From Oscillospiraceae bacterium (GTDB taxonomy: Bacteria > Bacillota > Clostridia > Oscillospirales > Oscillospiraceae), in assembly GCA_017429835.1 (NCBI GenBank), contig JAFROD010000051.1, forward strand, positions 25,418-89,417: a stretch of 64,000 nucleotides of DNA. Reading direction: 5' to 3'. The notes under the pieces were generated by a model. It did no database searches, was not told the DNA's origin, and saw only the letters and a list, made by a program, of their open reading frames with translations. This document shows positions 33,900 to 43,505 of the stretch, piece by piece; within the stretch, counting starts at the first letter, position 1; each line of letters begins with the position of its first letter. A program made the translations under genes and the position numbers.

Positions 33900-35042
33900 T
33901 TAATGAACACACGTTTCAAAGAAGTGAACGACTTCACGGATCACCGTCTGCACGTCCTCGTCTGTCAGTCTCATGTGAAGCGGCAGCGTCATGGTGTGAT
34001 CGCTGATATACGCCGCGTGCGGGCAGGTGCCGTGGGCGTAACGGTACATCCTGTACTCCGTATTGTCGACGTAGTGCACGCCTGGGAAAATGTCGTGTTC
34101 ATTCAGATACGTCATCAATTCATCTCTGCGTTCTATCAGAATCTGGAACAGATGACGGCTGCATTCCTCCGGGTACAGGACGTTGGCAAAGCGTATCTTG
34201 TCGCCAAGAACGGCAAGACCCTCCTGGTATTGCTCGCAGATTTCCCTGCGGCGGGCGTTGTCCTCGTCCAGATGGCGCAGCTGCACCAGCGCGAGAGATG
34301 CGATCACGGAGTTGCCGTGATCCTTTCTGCCGACGTATTCCACGTCGTATTTCCATTTATAGTTTCCGCCGGAGCCAGTTCTGGCGTATGTGTCCTTGTT
34401 GATGCCCAGCCATGCGCGCTTCCTGGCAACGGCATCTAGCTCTTTTTCGCGGAAGCAGATCATTCCGCTGTCGGCAGTCGGCAGGTTCTTAACTGCCTGG
34501 TAGGAATAGACTACTACGTCGGCTTCCCTGCCGGGAATCACGCCGTTGATCCGCGTTCCCGCCATGTGCGCGGCGTCAAGGATCAGCTTCAGATTATACT
34601 TCTTTGCCAGCGTGACGATCTCGTCCCAATGACCGACGTTTCCGCCAAGTCCGACGTACATGATCGCACGGGTCTTTTCCGTGATCTTCTTCTCTGCTTC
34701 CTTCGGATCCATGCAGAAGGTGTCGTCCACATCCGCAAAGACCGGATGCATGCCGCCCAGCAGGATCGCGTGGTTGGTCGAAATAAACGTCAGCGGCGTC
34801 GTGATGATCTCGTCGCCGTCCGCCCAGCCGTACTTTTCCTTCAGAATCTCAATGCACAGGTTCAGACCCGCGGTCGAAGAATTCAGATAGTACGCATTTT
34901 CAAAGCCCGTATACTTCTTCCATGCTTCTTCCATCTGGACAGTCTTGAAGCCCATGCCGGTCCAGCCCTTTTCGAGGCATTCCCGAATCTCCGCGAGGCA
35001 GGCCTCCACATCAAAGGTTGCCTGAAATACTTGTATTGCCAC
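33900..35042 (-). CDS. DegT/DnrJ/EryC1/StrS sugar aminotransferase
   Basis: About 380-residue PLP-dependent sugar aminotransferase. Visible features are the ILDAAHMAGTRING Asp/His motif, the PLP lysine in SYQAVKNLPTADSGMI, and the N-terminal ALxxGWTGMGFKTVQMEEAWKKYTG region. Such enzymes aminate a 4-keto (or 3-keto) nucleotide sugar. With the 4,6-dehydratases and the overlapping GNAT gene it suggests a 4-amino(acetamido)-4,6-dideoxy sugar. The frame opens with a GTG at 35051 overlapping the GNAT stop; the GTG at 35042 has GGAG at better spacing and gives MAIQVFQATF, so I prefer it. Confidence 0.9.
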   Translation of the reverse strand: MAIQVFQATFDVEACLAEIRECLEKGWTGMGFKTVQMEEAWKKYTGFENAYYLNSSTAGLNLCIEILKEKYGWADGDEIITTPLTFISTNHAILLGGMHPVFADVDDTFCMDPKEAEKKITEKTRAIMYVGLGGNVGHWDEIVTLAKKYNLKLILDAAHMAGTRINGVIPGREADVVVYSYQAVKNLPTADSGMICFREKELDAVARKRAWLGINKDTYARTGSGGNYKWKYDVEYVGRKDHGNSVIASLALVQLRHLDEDNARRREICEQYQEGLAVLGDKIRFANVLYPEECSRHLFQILIERRDELMTYLNEHDIFPGVHYVDNTEYRMYRYAHGTCPHAAYISDHTMTLPLHMRLTDEDVQTVIREVVHFFETCVH

Positions 35043-35047
35043 GATAG

Positions 35048-35587
35048 TCACTCCGTTTCATTATTCTTAACTGCACATCGCATCAGAACGATACGCCTGT
35101 CTTTTTCAATTCTCTCGCCATATACTTGAAATCCGTTTGACTGAAAGCAGCGGATAGAACGCTCGTTGTTATCATAAATCTCCGCACGTAATGAAGTACA
35201 TACGCTTTTGGGGAAATAGTTCTCCACAATCCAACGTATACCTCGCACGAGCTCTTTTCCTAACCCTCTACAGGCAGGATTTCCGGAATCCAAAAGCAAT
35301 CTGCCGACTTCAAAAGAATTGTCTTCCTGTCTAAAGTTATATACAGCGATCGCCCCGACGAAGCATGTTGGTTCGGCGGGAAGCGCCGCGGCAAACATAT
35401 AGTCGTTTCCTTTTGCAGCATACTGCTGATACCAAGCGCTTTGGCGTTCCTCTGTTATCTCATCCGCAAAGAAAAACCAACGTCTGTTTTCCGGTCTGTT
35501 CCGAAGCAGCCGAAACGGTTCAATGTCTTCTTCCGCTAACGGACGGAGCAGGATTCGCTCCCCCTGATAACTGTAATTATGCTTCAT
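35048..35587 (-). CDS. GNAT N-acetyltransferase (RimL-like)
   Basis: 179-residue GNAT. The N-terminal GERILLRPLAEEDIEPFRLLRN is followed by the acetyl-CoA loop GNPACRGLGKELVRGI (the R/Q-x-x-G-x-G/A type) and a C-terminal NERSIRCFQSNGFQVYG. It overlaps the GT2 gene upstream and the DegT aminotransferase downstream, so it most likely N-acetylates the amino sugar made by that aminotransferase, as PseH/WecD-type GNATs do. An N-terminal protein acetyltransferase role is less likely given the context. Confidence 0.85.
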   Translation of the reverse strand: MKHNYSYQGERILLRPLAEEDIEPFRLLRNRPENRRWFFFADEITEERQSAWYQQYAAKGNDYMFAAALPAEPTCFVGAIAVYNFRQEDNSFEVGRLLLDSGNPACRGLGKELVRGIRWIVENYFPKSVCTSLRAEIYDNNERSIRCFQSNGFQVYGERIEKDRRIVLMRCAVKNNETE

Positions 35588-36540
35588 AGTCTGTGAATCA
35601 GTTTATGAATGACGGAAAACACGTTTGCTGAAGAGCGAAACAAAGCAAATTTGATTCGTTTCGATTTCGACAGGCGCGTTTTATCTATCTCGACGTAGCG
35701 GCGGTTGTATTCCGCCTTCAGCGCTTTTTGCTCTTTCTTGTAATTCGCTTTATCCGACCACATATTGTAATAAAGCGTAATCAGCAAATCAGCCATGCCG
35801 ACAAGGAACGGCTGCCAGAACTCCGGATACTTCTCTTGGTACAACGGCTGATATGCGTCGTACAGCTTCAGCGCGCTGAGCTGGCTCGGTCGGAAGGTGC
35901 CTCTGCAAGCGCTTTGTTCGCTCTGCACGTAATGATACAGCGGTCGCTTGTCAAACCAAACCGTCTTTGCCCGGTCAATCGCCTGATGCGCAAACAGGCT
36001 GTCTTCTCCACGGAGAATATCCTTCCGGAATTGCAATCCCTGCACCAAATGTGCAGCATACAGCTTATTCCAGCAAAAAGGTTCTCCGTTCATTACAAGG
36101 CGGTGCGCAGTTTTCGTATCTACAAGTCCATAGTGATCATCGCCAAGCAAATGCGTCGTTTCATGATCTTTATAGGTGCCGAAGAATTCAAAGTTGATCG
36201 CGTCGCATTGGTGTTCGTTCACAAGCTCCAGCAGGTATTCGTAGCTATCCAGCTCCAAATAGTCGTCGCTGTCCGGAAAGCTGTAAAAATCTCCAGTTGC
36301 TTCCGCCAGTCCGCGGTTTCGCGCTGCTGAAACGCCCGAATTCTTTTGATGTATACATTTGATTCTTTTGTCCTTTGCAGCATAATCGTCACACAATGCT
36401 GCGCTTCCATCGGTCGACCCATCGTCAATCAGGATGATTTCCAAATTCTTGTAGGTCTGGTTTACAATGGACGAAAGACAGGGTTGAAGATATTTGCCGG
36501 GGTTATAAACAGGGATAATGACAGAGATCAAAGGATTCAT
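35584..36540 (-). CDS. Glycosyltransferase family 2
   Basis: 318-residue GT2 with PLISVIIPVYNPGKYLQPCLSSIVNQTY, LIDDGSTDGSAALCDDYAAKD and the DxD-like FYSFPDSDDYLELDSYE. The C-terminal part resembles EpsH/CpsI-type polymerising glycosyltransferases. It overlaps its neighbours by four bases on both sides. The acceptor is unknown. Confidence 0.9.
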   Translation of the reverse strand: MNPLISVIIPVYNPGKYLQPCLSSIVNQTYKNLEIILIDDGSTDGSAALCDDYAAKDKRIKCIHQKNSGVSAARNRGLAEATGDFYSFPDSDDYLELDSYEYLLELVNEHQCDAINFEFFGTYKDHETTHLLGDDHYGLVDTKTAHRLVMNGEPFCWNKLYAAHLVQGLQFRKDILRGEDSLFAHQAIDRAKTVWFDKRPLYHYVQSEQSACRGTFRPSQLSALKLYDAYQPLYQEKYPEFWQPFLVGMADLLITLYYNMWSDKANYKKEQKALKAEYNRRYVEIDKTRLSKSKRIKFALFRSSANVFSVIHKLIHRL

Positions 36541-37547
36541 TGTCTGCCTCCCAACAAGTTTTCAAAGTAAGTAATCATCTGATATGGAGAATAATCAAAA
36601 GAATCCTCAAAAGTGGAATAATCGATCGGCGCCTTCAGAAAAGCTATATCGATACTGTCCGGCTTTGAGAAAACGCGCATATTATTGTTGTCGTAATAAG
36701 GCTGATTTACAAGATTCTGATGATTTGTCAATAACTTACGTCGATATATTTGCGCTTCCTCCGTCCGAAGCGTCGGCGCATCGCTGCCGCCCTGCATCAA
36801 TTCCAGAATACACTTGCTTCGTTTGACGTTCTCTATGTTTTCTCTATATGAAATCGGTTTAGTGTAGTGCAGTCCTTCGCCTTGAATCCGTTCTTCTTTC
36901 GATACACCGCAAACTATAAAGTTGCAGCGTAGCCCGGCACTTGAAAGGGTACGGTATGTCGCGTGAATCTGATTCAGCCGGTCTTTTGCATAACCGAGAA
37001 AATAGACGTCATAATCAAATGTTTCCGGCTCGGTAACCTCGGTTATTGCGCCGTACATAAAAGCTTGCATCAAGTCGACCTGATACTTTTCTGCCTCTCC
37101 GGGATCATATGTCACGATATGGTCGCAGCATTTCTTTACCTGCTCCATGTTCCAATGCTTTTTGGAAATCAGATCATAACATAAAACGATACACTTGTTA
37201 TTCGGGTTTTTCTTTTTTATGTAGTTGAAAAACTCCCGGTCTTCTGTAATGTATTTTCCTCCATAGAAGACGTAGCAGCAGGGCTTATCCTCAGCAAAAT
37301 CCTGCTCAATCAATTTTCGATACCAAATCCGCTTTCCCGGGAGTCTGATTCTTCGGTTCAGTTTTTTGGACCAATGAAGAAAACACAGCTTTTGGAGAAG
37401 CGCATTTCCGTCGAATGCTCTGTCATATACTCGCACAAATGGGTAGTTTTTTAATGGATGGATCACAGGCTCCAAATAGTCGCCGCAAGTATTAAAAAAA
37501 ACGTAATTATACCGCGTCTGCTTATCTTCCTGCGTACATTCTTTCAT
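36537..37547 (-). CDS. Putative GT-B glycosyltransferase, family not recognised
   Basis: 336-residue protein without strong matches to a family I know. It alternates strands and helices in a Rossmann-like pattern (YNYVFFNTCGDYL, CYVFYGGKYITED, IVLCYDLISKK, DHIVTYDPGEAEKY, DVYFLGYAKDRLNQIHATYRTL). It ends with SKCILELMQGGSDAPTLRTEEAQIYRRKLLTNH, which resembles the donor-binding C-terminal helix region of CgeB/DUF-type GT-B glycosyltransferases. It is co-transcribed with rfbB (26-base overlap) and a GT2. A glycosyltransferase is the best guess from fold pattern and context; a capsule-modifying transferase is the alternative. Base composition is A+T-rich. Confidence 0.6.
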   Translation of the reverse strand: MKECTQEDKQTRYNYVFFNTCGDYLEPVIHPLKNYPFVRVYDRAFDGNALLQKLCFLHWSKKLNRRIRLPGKRIWYRKLIEQDFAEDKPCCYVFYGGKYITEDREFFNYIKKKNPNNKCIVLCYDLISKKHWNMEQVKKCCDHIVTYDPGEAEKYQVDLMQAFMYGAITEVTEPETFDYDVYFLGYAKDRLNQIHATYRTLSSAGLRCNFIVCGVSKEERIQGEGLHYTKPISYRENIENVKRSKCILELMQGGSDAPTLRTEEAQIYRRKLLTNHQNLVNQPYYDNNNMRVFSKPDSIDIAFLKAPIDYSTFEDSFDYSPYQMITYFENLLGGRQ

Positions 37548-38541
37548 AATAATCCTGATACTCCCCTGCCAGAATGTGTTCCCACCACGGGCGGTTGTTC
37601 AGATACCAAGCGACTGTCCGCTTGATGCCCTCGTCGAAGCCGGTCGTCGGCTCCCATCCGAGTTCGCGGTGAATCTTGGTCGGGTCGATGGCGTAGCGCC
37701 GGTCATGCCCCGGACGATCCTTGACGTAGGTGATCAGGCTTTCCGGCTTGCCTAACTCGTGCAGGATTGTCTTTACGACCGCGAGATTGGTCCTCTCATT
37801 GTGTCCGCCGATGTTGTAGACCTCGCCGTCCGTGCCGTTGCGCAGGATCAGGTCGATCGCAGCGCAGTGATCCTCGACGTAGAGCCAGTCGCGCACGTTC
37901 TCGCCCTTGCCGTAGACCGGAAGGCTCTCGTCCGCGAGCGCCCGCGAGATCATCAGCGGGATCAGCTTCTCCGGGAAGTGATACTGTCCGTAATTATTGG
38001 AGCAGCGCGAGAGCGTCACCGGCAGGCCGAAGGTGCGGTGGTACGCCAGCACCAGCAGGTCCGCCGCCGCCTTGGATGCGGAATACGGGCTGGAGGTATG
38101 GATCGGCGTTTCCTCCGTAAAGAACAGATCCGGCCGGTCGAGCGGCAGATCGCCGTAGACCTCGTCGGTCGACACCTGGTGGTAGCGCTTCACGCCGTAT
38201 TTCCGGCAGGCGTCCAGAAGTATCTGCGTGCCCATCACGTTCGTCTGCAAGAACAGCTCCGGCGTCTCAATGGAGCGGTCGACATGGCTCTCCGCCGCAA
38301 AGTTCACGACGTAGTCCGGATGCTCCTCCTCGAACAGGGCGTAGACTGCTGCGCGGTCTGCAATATCGCCCTTGACAAAACGGAACATCGGATCGCCCAT
38401 CACAGGGGCGAGCGTTTCCAGATTGCCGGCGTAGGTCAGCGCGTCGAGACAGATGATCCGATCCTCCGGATGCTGTTTGCGCTCATAAAAGATGAAATTG
38501 CTGCCGATAAAGCCGGCGCCGCCGGTCACCAATAGTTTCAT
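37522..38541 (-). CDS. rfbB: dTDP-glucose 4,6-dehydratase
   Basis: 339-residue extended SDR (RmlB) converting dTDP-glucose into dTDP-4-keto-6-deoxyglucose. NAD loop GGAGFIGSNFI (7-17), SHVDRSIETPELF, STDEVYGDLPLDRPDLF and catalytic YSASK are all standard RmlB motifs. It follows rfbC by three bases in an rfbA-rfbC-rfbB cluster (39996 to 37522). Confidence 0.97.
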   Translation of the reverse strand: MKLLVTGGAGFIGSNFIFYERKQHPEDRIICLDALTYAGNLETLAPVMGDPMFRFVKGDIADRAAVYALFEEEHPDYVVNFAAESHVDRSIETPELFLQTNVMGTQILLDACRKYGVKRYHQVSTDEVYGDLPLDRPDLFFTEETPIHTSSPYSASKAAADLLVLAYHRTFGLPVTLSRCSNNYGQYHFPEKLIPLMISRALADESLPVYGKGENVRDWLYVEDHCAAIDLILRNGTDGEVYNIGGHNERTNLAVVKTILHELGKPESLITYVKDRPGHDRRYAIDPTKIHRELGWEPTTGFDEGIKRTVAWYLNNRPWWEHILAGEYQDYYERMYAGR

Positions 38542-38544
38542 AAT

Positions 38545-39102
38545 TCAGCCCTCAAAAACAAAATTACAGTCGCTGTCTCTGAGCAGCGGCGCGTTTTGAT
38601 CCTTCTGTGAGAGAATCGGATCACAGATCCCCCATTGCACGCCTATCACAGGATCGTCGAAGCGTATCGAGCGGTCGCAGTCCGGCGCATAGAGATTGTC
38701 GACCTTGTACACGAAAGTGACGTTGTACGTCAGCGTCAAAAAGCCGTGCGCAAAGCCGTGCGGGATGTAAAACATCCGCTTGTTTTCCGCAGAAAGCTCC
38801 ACTGCCTCCCATTGCAGATAGGTCGGCGAACCCTTGCGAAGATCGACCGCAACGTCAAGCACTGCACCGGACAGTACGCGCACGATCTTGGTCTGGGCCA
38901 TCGGATTCTGTTGAAAATGCAGCCCACGCAGCGTTCCCTTCTGCGCCGTAAAGCTCTCGTTGTCCTGCACGAAGCGCGTATTCAGACCCAACTCCGAAAA
39001 GACGCGCTCGGAATAGGTCTCCATGAAATAGCCGCGATGATCGCCAAATACCTTCGGCTCCAGAATATATACGCCTTCGAGTTTTGTCCGAATAATCTCC
39101 AT
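38545..39102 (-). CDS. rfbC: dTDP-4-dehydrorhamnose 3,5-epimerase
   Basis: 185-residue cupin-fold RmlC acting after RmlB. The motifs GDHRGYFMETYS, TLRGLHFQQNPMAQ (catalytic His) and YIPHGFAHGFL (second His/Asp region) are typical. Its presence implies an L-sugar (L-rhamnose or a 6-deoxy-4-keto derivative). The reductase RmlD that completes dTDP-L-rhamnose is not in the window. Confidence 0.96.
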   Translation of the reverse strand: MEIIRTKLEGVYILEPKVFGDHRGYFMETYSERVFSELGLNTRFVQDNESFTAQKGTLRGLHFQQNPMAQTKIVRVLSGAVLDVAVDLRKGSPTYLQWEAVELSAENKRMFYIPHGFAHGFLTLTYNVTFVYKVDNLYAPDCDRSIRFDDPVIGVQWGICDPILSQKDQNAPLLRDSDCNFVFEG

Positions 39103-39111
39103 AATATCTTC

Positions 39112-39996
39112 CTAATAGATAATTCTTTCTTCCGCTACCGCGCGCAGATGCGCGCCGTAGGGCGATTTCCCGTAAAGCGCCGCAGAGGTCAGCAGTTCGT
39201 CCTTGGTGATCCATCCGTTGCGGTAGGCAATCTCCTCCGGGGCGGATATCTTCACGCCCTGCCGTTTTTCGACCATCTGCACAAAGTTGGCAGCCTCGAC
39301 CAGAGACTCCATCGTACCTGTGTCCAGCCACGCAAAGCCGCGGCCGAGCGTCTTGACGTCCAGCAGGCCTTCGTCCAGATACATCCGATTCAGATCCGTG
39401 ATCTCAAGTTCGCCGCGGGCAGAGGGCTTCACGCGCTTTGCCTTCTCAACAACGTGCCTGTCATAAAAGTACAGACCGGTGACGGCATAGTTGGATTTCG
39501 GCTGCTTCGGCTTTTCTTCGATAGAGATCGCCTTTCCGCTATGGTCAAATTCCACCACGCCGAAGCGCTCCGGGTCCGGCACGTAGTATCCGAACACGGT
39601 CGCTCTGCCGTTCTCGCCGTTCGCCTTCGCCTCACGAAGAATTCTGCCGAAGCCGTTGCCGTAGAAAATGTTGTCGCCGAGGATCATCGCGCAGCAATCG
39701 TCGCCGATGAATTCCTCTCCCAGCAGGAACGCCTGCGCCAGACCGTCCGGCGAGGGCTGGACCTTGTAGGAAAGTCGCACGCCCATGGAAGCGCCGTCGC
39801 CCAGCAGTTCTTCAAAGCGCGGGGTGTCCGTCGGCGTGGAAATGATCAGAATATCACGGATTCCCGCCAGCATCAGCGTAGACAGCGGATAATAGATCAT
39901 CGGTTTGTCATAGACCGGCAAAAGCTGCTTGCTGGTCACCCGCGTCAGCGGGTACAGGCGCGTACCGGCGCCGCCGGCAAGAACGATTCCCTTCAT
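39112..39996 (-). CDS. rfbA: Glucose-1-phosphate thymidylyltransferase (second copy, canonical)
   Basis: 294-residue RmlA opening [19 protein letters not shown], followed by [44 protein letters not shown] and the STGT-type GFAWLDTGT motif. It heads the rfbA-rfbC-rfbB cluster. It is closer to the canonical consensus than the copy at 20578-21447. Confidence 0.96.
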   Translation of the reverse strand: MKGIVLAGGAGTRLYPLTRVTSKQLLPVYDKPMIYYPLSTLMLAGIRDILIISTPTDTPRFEELLGDGASMGVRLSYKVQPSPDGLAQAFLLGEEFIGDDCCAMILGDNIFYGNGFGRILREAKANGENGRATVFGYYVPDPERFGVVEFDHSGKAISIEEKPKQPKSNYAVTGLYFYDRHVVEKAKRVKPSARGELEITDLNRMYLDEGLLDVKTLGRGFAWLDTGTMESLVEAANFVQMVEKRQGVKISAPEEIAYRNGWITKDELLTSAALYGKSPYGAHLRAVAEERIIY

Positions 39997-39997
39997 C

Positions 39998-42358
39998 TTA
40001 TTTTCCTCGTATCTTTTTGATAAGTTTCTTCACGCGAGAGCCGCTGCGCTTCACGACGCGCTTTGCTCTTTGTGCCGCAGTCGGGCGCAGAAGTCGTTTT
40101 GTCAGCGCGGCAAACGGCTCTTCCTTTCGCTTTTGGAAGAATTCATTTCTGTTCGGATGCCACGAAACGCTGTGCGTCGTGGCGTGGTTCATCTTCGTTG
40201 CACGTTCCAAATCGGTGCTGCCGATTTGAAACTCTTTCGCGATCGCGTCGAGCAAGCGTTTCCCTTTTTCGCTATGCGCCAGCACCAGGGAAACGCCCTG
40301 CTGCTGTTTCAGCTCAGGATGCACCAGCTCCACGCCCCAGTAATCTGCGAGGGTCAGATCGCTCACGCGGCTGACCGACTTATACTGGCACTGGTAGCAG
40401 GAGGGGCGCAGCGTCAGATTTGCCAGAAACGATCTCTCATAGGGATCCTTCGTCGCAAGCTCGCGATAATACGCTCCGTCCGCATACGTGACCTTCATGG
40501 AGAACCCGTACCAACCGAGCGTTTTATCTCTGAAATTGACCGATGCGATCTGCTTGTCGCCGTGCGTCTGCTCCAGATAATCCTTCCAGACCTCAGGCGA
40601 AGGCACGCCGTGACAGATAATATCCTGTGTAAACAGGTTCTCGTCGTCTTTTCCCAAATACTGCCGCAAGGCGGCGATCTGACAGGGTGTACCGCTGAAC
40701 AGCACCGGACGGTTCTCTTTCAGAAGAGATCGAACCTGCCGCAGGGTATCGCCGAGATCGCTCTGCACATATTTGGACGTGCGCAGACGAGCGATTTCCT
40801 CCGGTTTATCAATTCTTTGATGCCGCACGCGGAAATCCGAATCGAAACCTGCGCCGAAGACCGCGCCGTCGCGCTGCAGGATCTCCTGCGACAACAGCGT
40901 AAACACGCCGCCGGAGGAGCTGCTTTGGCAGATTTCCGCATCCTTTGCAAACGCGTAATACGCTTCCGGCGCTTTATCCGCCGGCGTCACGCAGTCCGCC
41001 GGACAACTCCGCTCGCAGGCAAGGCAGCCGACGCACTTTGTTATGTCGACGCGCGGGTAGAGGAACCCCTCCGCGTCCGCTTCCATGCGGATCGCGCCCG
41101 TCGGGCAGGCGGCTTCGCAGGCGCCGCAGCCCGTGCAGTGCGCACGGCTTGCAAGCACAGGCTTTATATTTCCCGTATCAGCATCAGCCAGCGCCGTTTG
41201 TAAGAATTGTACGGTGATTTCGCGTTCCGCCGAAACGACGGAGGACGCTTTGGTAAAATCACAGGAATCCACGTCCGGCAAAAGCACCTTAGGGAATTGC
41301 CGGTCTTCCAGGCCTGTCTTTTTCAGGACTGAGCTGATGCGGGAGGACATGGACGAGCCGCCTTCTACCCGCTCAAACACCACAAAGGGCTTCTGCAGGT
41401 TGATGGAAAACGCCGTTCCGTGGAAGGAGTCGGTAAAGATCGCCCGCGCATGATCTAACAGCCAGACGAATTCCTGCGGGTCGATATCGTAATAGCGCAG
41501 ATCGCGGATATCGCAGATATTCACGATCTCGCAGTTGTTTCGTTTTGCGTATTGCTCGATATACCGCACGTAGCGGTTGATCTCGTTGCCAAGGAAGTAG
41601 CAAAAAACATACTCGCCCTGCGGCTTCTGCTCCGGTTCCCGCGCAAATGTGCGCCAGTCATCTGCCGTCAGGGCAAAGGTCGGATCTAACAGCACCTTGC
41701 TGTCTCGTCCAGTCAAGCCCTTAATGAGCTTCGCGCCGGCATCCTCACGGACGGACAGATGCGGAATGGAGGCGATCCACTCCGAAAAGTCGCGTTTTCG
41801 ACACTCCGGCAGCTGCGATATGCCAAAACTCGGCGCCAGCGCGATCCGCTTGCGCTCCGGTGCAAACTGTAGAAATTCGATCATGGAATTCGTATGGAAA
41901 TACGGATTCCAGACCTGATCGCTGCCGCAGACGAAGGCCGCAAACTCCGCCAAATGCTCTCGCGGAAGTCTGCTCGCATCAAAGGCAACGGGATCGGTAT
42001 GGATCACCCGCTCGCGGCAGGCGTCGAAGCGCGCCATCCGGCGCTGCTTCGCTGCGTCATACTGCGCCTTCCGACGTTTCGCTGTGCGCAGACCCGTGCC
42101 GTGACAGTCGCGAGCATTTTTGCACCCATAGCGGCTTCCCAACTTCGTGCGTCGATATGCAGCCAAATAATCCGGCATCAGTTTCCGCCAGAGCGCTGGC
42201 TTCTTCGCAGCAGAATCCGGAAAACCGCGCTTTGTTTGATTGTTCAACGTCAATGCCTGATAACCGCAGCGTTCGATCAGGGTCTGCACCGCGTAATTCT
42301 GCAGCACGTTCCCGTAATTCGCTCCGCCCGTCATCGTGGCAATTCCGACTTTCTTCAT
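39998..42358 (-). CDS. Fusion: polysaccharide pyruvyltransferase + ferredoxin/FrhB-type domain
   Basis: 786-residue two-part protein. Residues 1 to about 395 are a polysaccharide pyruvyl transferase (CsaB/ExoV type): [21 protein letters not shown] at the N-terminus, [10 protein letters not shown] near 144, and [17 protein letters not shown] near 309. Residues 400-460 hold two 4Fe-4S motifs (Cys408/411/414/418 and Cys442/445/448/452). Residues about 470-745 match the coenzyme F420 hydrogenase/dehydrogenase beta-subunit (FrhB) family, including [28 protein letters not shown] and [12 protein letters not shown]. Such FrhB proteins often sit beside pyruvyltransferases in capsule loci; here they are one chain. 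The role may be a redox reaction on the glycan or its substituent. No internal stop or frameshift is visible. Confidence 0.88.
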   Translation of the reverse strand: MKKVGIATMTGGANYGNVLQNYAVQTLIERCGYQALTLNNQTKRGFPDSAAKKPALWRKLMPDYLAAYRRTKLGSRYGCKNARDCHGTGLRTAKRRKAQYDAAKQRRMARFDACRERVIHTDPVAFDASRLPREHLAEFAAFVCGSDQVWNPYFHTNSMIEFLQFAPERKRIALAPSFGISQLPECRKRDFSEWIASIPHLSVREDAGAKLIKGLTGRDSKVLLDPTFALTADDWRTFAREPEQKPQGEYVFCYFLGNEINRYVRYIEQYAKRNNCEIVNICDIRDLRYYDIDPQEFVWLLDHARAIFTDSFHGTAFSINLQKPFVVFERVEGGSSMSSRISSVLKKTGLEDRQFPKVLLPDVDSCDFTKASSVVSAEREITVQFLQTALADADTGNIKPVLASRAHCTGCGACEAACPTGAIRMEADAEGFLYPRVDITKCVGCLACERSCPADCVTPADKAPEAYYAFAKDAEICQSSSSGGVFTLLSQEILQRDGAVFGAGFDSDFRVRHQRIDKPEEIARLRTSKYVQSDLGDTLRQVRSLLKENRPVLFSGTPCQIAALRQYLGKDDENLFTQDIICHGVPSPEVWKDYLEQTHGDKQIASVNFRDKTLGWYGFSMKVTYADGAYYRELATKDPYERSFLANLTLRPSCYQCQYKSVSRVSDLTLADYWGVELVHPELKQQQGVSLVLAHSEKGKRLLDAIAKEFQIGSTDLERATKMNHATTHSVSWHPNRNEFFQKRKEEPFAALTKRLLRPTAAQRAKRVVKRSGSRVKKLIKKIRGK

Positions 42359-42371
42359 TTGCAGGTTCCCT

Positions 42372-43505
42372 TTACTTCTGCATGTTCTCCAATATCGTTT
42401 GGATCACCTCATGATGAGCATCACAGCGCACGAGGTTCATCACGATCATCGCTTTTCTGCGATTCATAAACCAATTTATCGGTCGGTTTTTCATGATACG
42501 GTTGAGTTTATTCAAAGCCCGGTTCCATCCAAGCAACAACGGTATGTCCATCGGCGCGAGTTTATCACAATATGCATCCCATCGCTGCTTTAGATAAGCC
42601 GGTTCGTCAAGCTTTGCCGACAACTGTTCCATGTGTTCAAGCACTTCACGATTGCCTTGATCGCCAAGAAAAGATATTCCTTTCTCGCCTGCGGAAAAAG
42701 CTCTATAGTAGACCTTGCTTCCTCCATCCGATAGCTCTACGGTTGCAAGGAGACCGGTGTCCCACGCAGGATTGCCGTGTTTCCCGAATATTGCGTTCCC
42801 CTGCCCGTAAAGGATCTCCGTGCCGTGATAGTTTTCCCTCGTTCCAATGCAATGGCTGTGCTGACATAGAATCAGATCCGCACCGGCGTCTGCCATTGCT
42901 CGGCATTTCTTTTGCAGGAGCGGTGACGGAAGGGGGTATTCCTCAATTCCGCCATGATATAGAACAATCAGATAATCGCATCTGGCTTTCGCATCGCCAA
43001 CGTCCTTTAGGCTACTATATGGATCAAACAAATTCGCACCGGCCGTCGCTTCTCCAGCGATATTGAATTCATGCTCCGCAAAACCCAAAACTCCAATGCT
43101 GCGTCCCTTTACCTCCTGAATCAGCGGCTTTTCGGCAACCGTTCGGTCGCTCCCCGCACCAACCGTCAGTATCTCGTTTGCTTCTGCAATAGCAATCGTA
43201 TCCAACAGTGCTTCCGCTCCATAATCCAAGACATGATTATTCGCAAGAGACAGGACGTCGAAACCGGCGCTTTTGAGAACACGCATATCGTTCGGTCGAC
43301 TGCAGAAGCACGGTCCGCATTTTACAATTGGCTTTCCCTTTAAAGATATCGGTGTTTCCAGATTTCCTATCACCAAATCAGAATCTTTTAATGAAGATAA
43401 AACATCTCCGAACACCAAAACGTGATCAGCAAGATCAAAAGAGCTGCGGAATCCCCACGCAGGGCAAACATCGCCCAATATGCTAATTCTAACAGGATTA
43501 TTCAT
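42372..43505 (-). CDS. CapA-family protein (poly-gamma-glutamate/capsule type)
   Basis: 377-residue calcineurin-like phosphoesterase-fold protein of the PGA_cap (PF09587) family. The N-terminal ISILGDVCPAW, GNLETPISLKG, FDVLSLANNHVLDYG and VLYHGGIEEYPLPSP segments match the CapA motifs. No signal peptide or membrane anchor is evident, unlike Bacillus CapA. The ATG at 43505 overlaps the TupA-like stop by four bases, so the two are coupled. Together they hint at amino-acid or peptide modification of the polysaccharide. Confidence 0.87.
   Translation of the reverse strand: MNNPVRISILGDVCPAWGFRSSFDLADHVLVFGDVLSSLKDSDLVIGNLETPISLKGKPIVKCGPCFCSRPNDMRVLKSAGFDVLSLANNHVLDYGAEALLDTIAIAEANEILTVGAGSDRTVAEKPLIQEVKGRSIGVLGFAEHEFNIAGEATAGANLFDPYSSLKDVGDAKARCDYLIVLYHGGIEEYPLPSPLLQKKCRAMADAGADLILCQHSHCIGTRENYHGTEILYGQGNAIFGKHGNPAWDTGLLATVELSDGGSKVYYRAFSAGEKGISFLGDQGNREVLEHMEQLSAKLDEPAYLKQRWDAYCDKLAPMDIPLLLGWNRALNKLNRIMKNRPINWFMNRRKAMIVMNLVRCDAHHEVIQTILENMQK

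Noticed and set aside
42372..43505. Poly-gamma-glutamate capsule operon (capBCA)
   Set aside because: Only the CapA-family gene is present. No CapB ligase or CapC membrane protein is nearby, so a poly-gamma-glutamate capsule is not supported.
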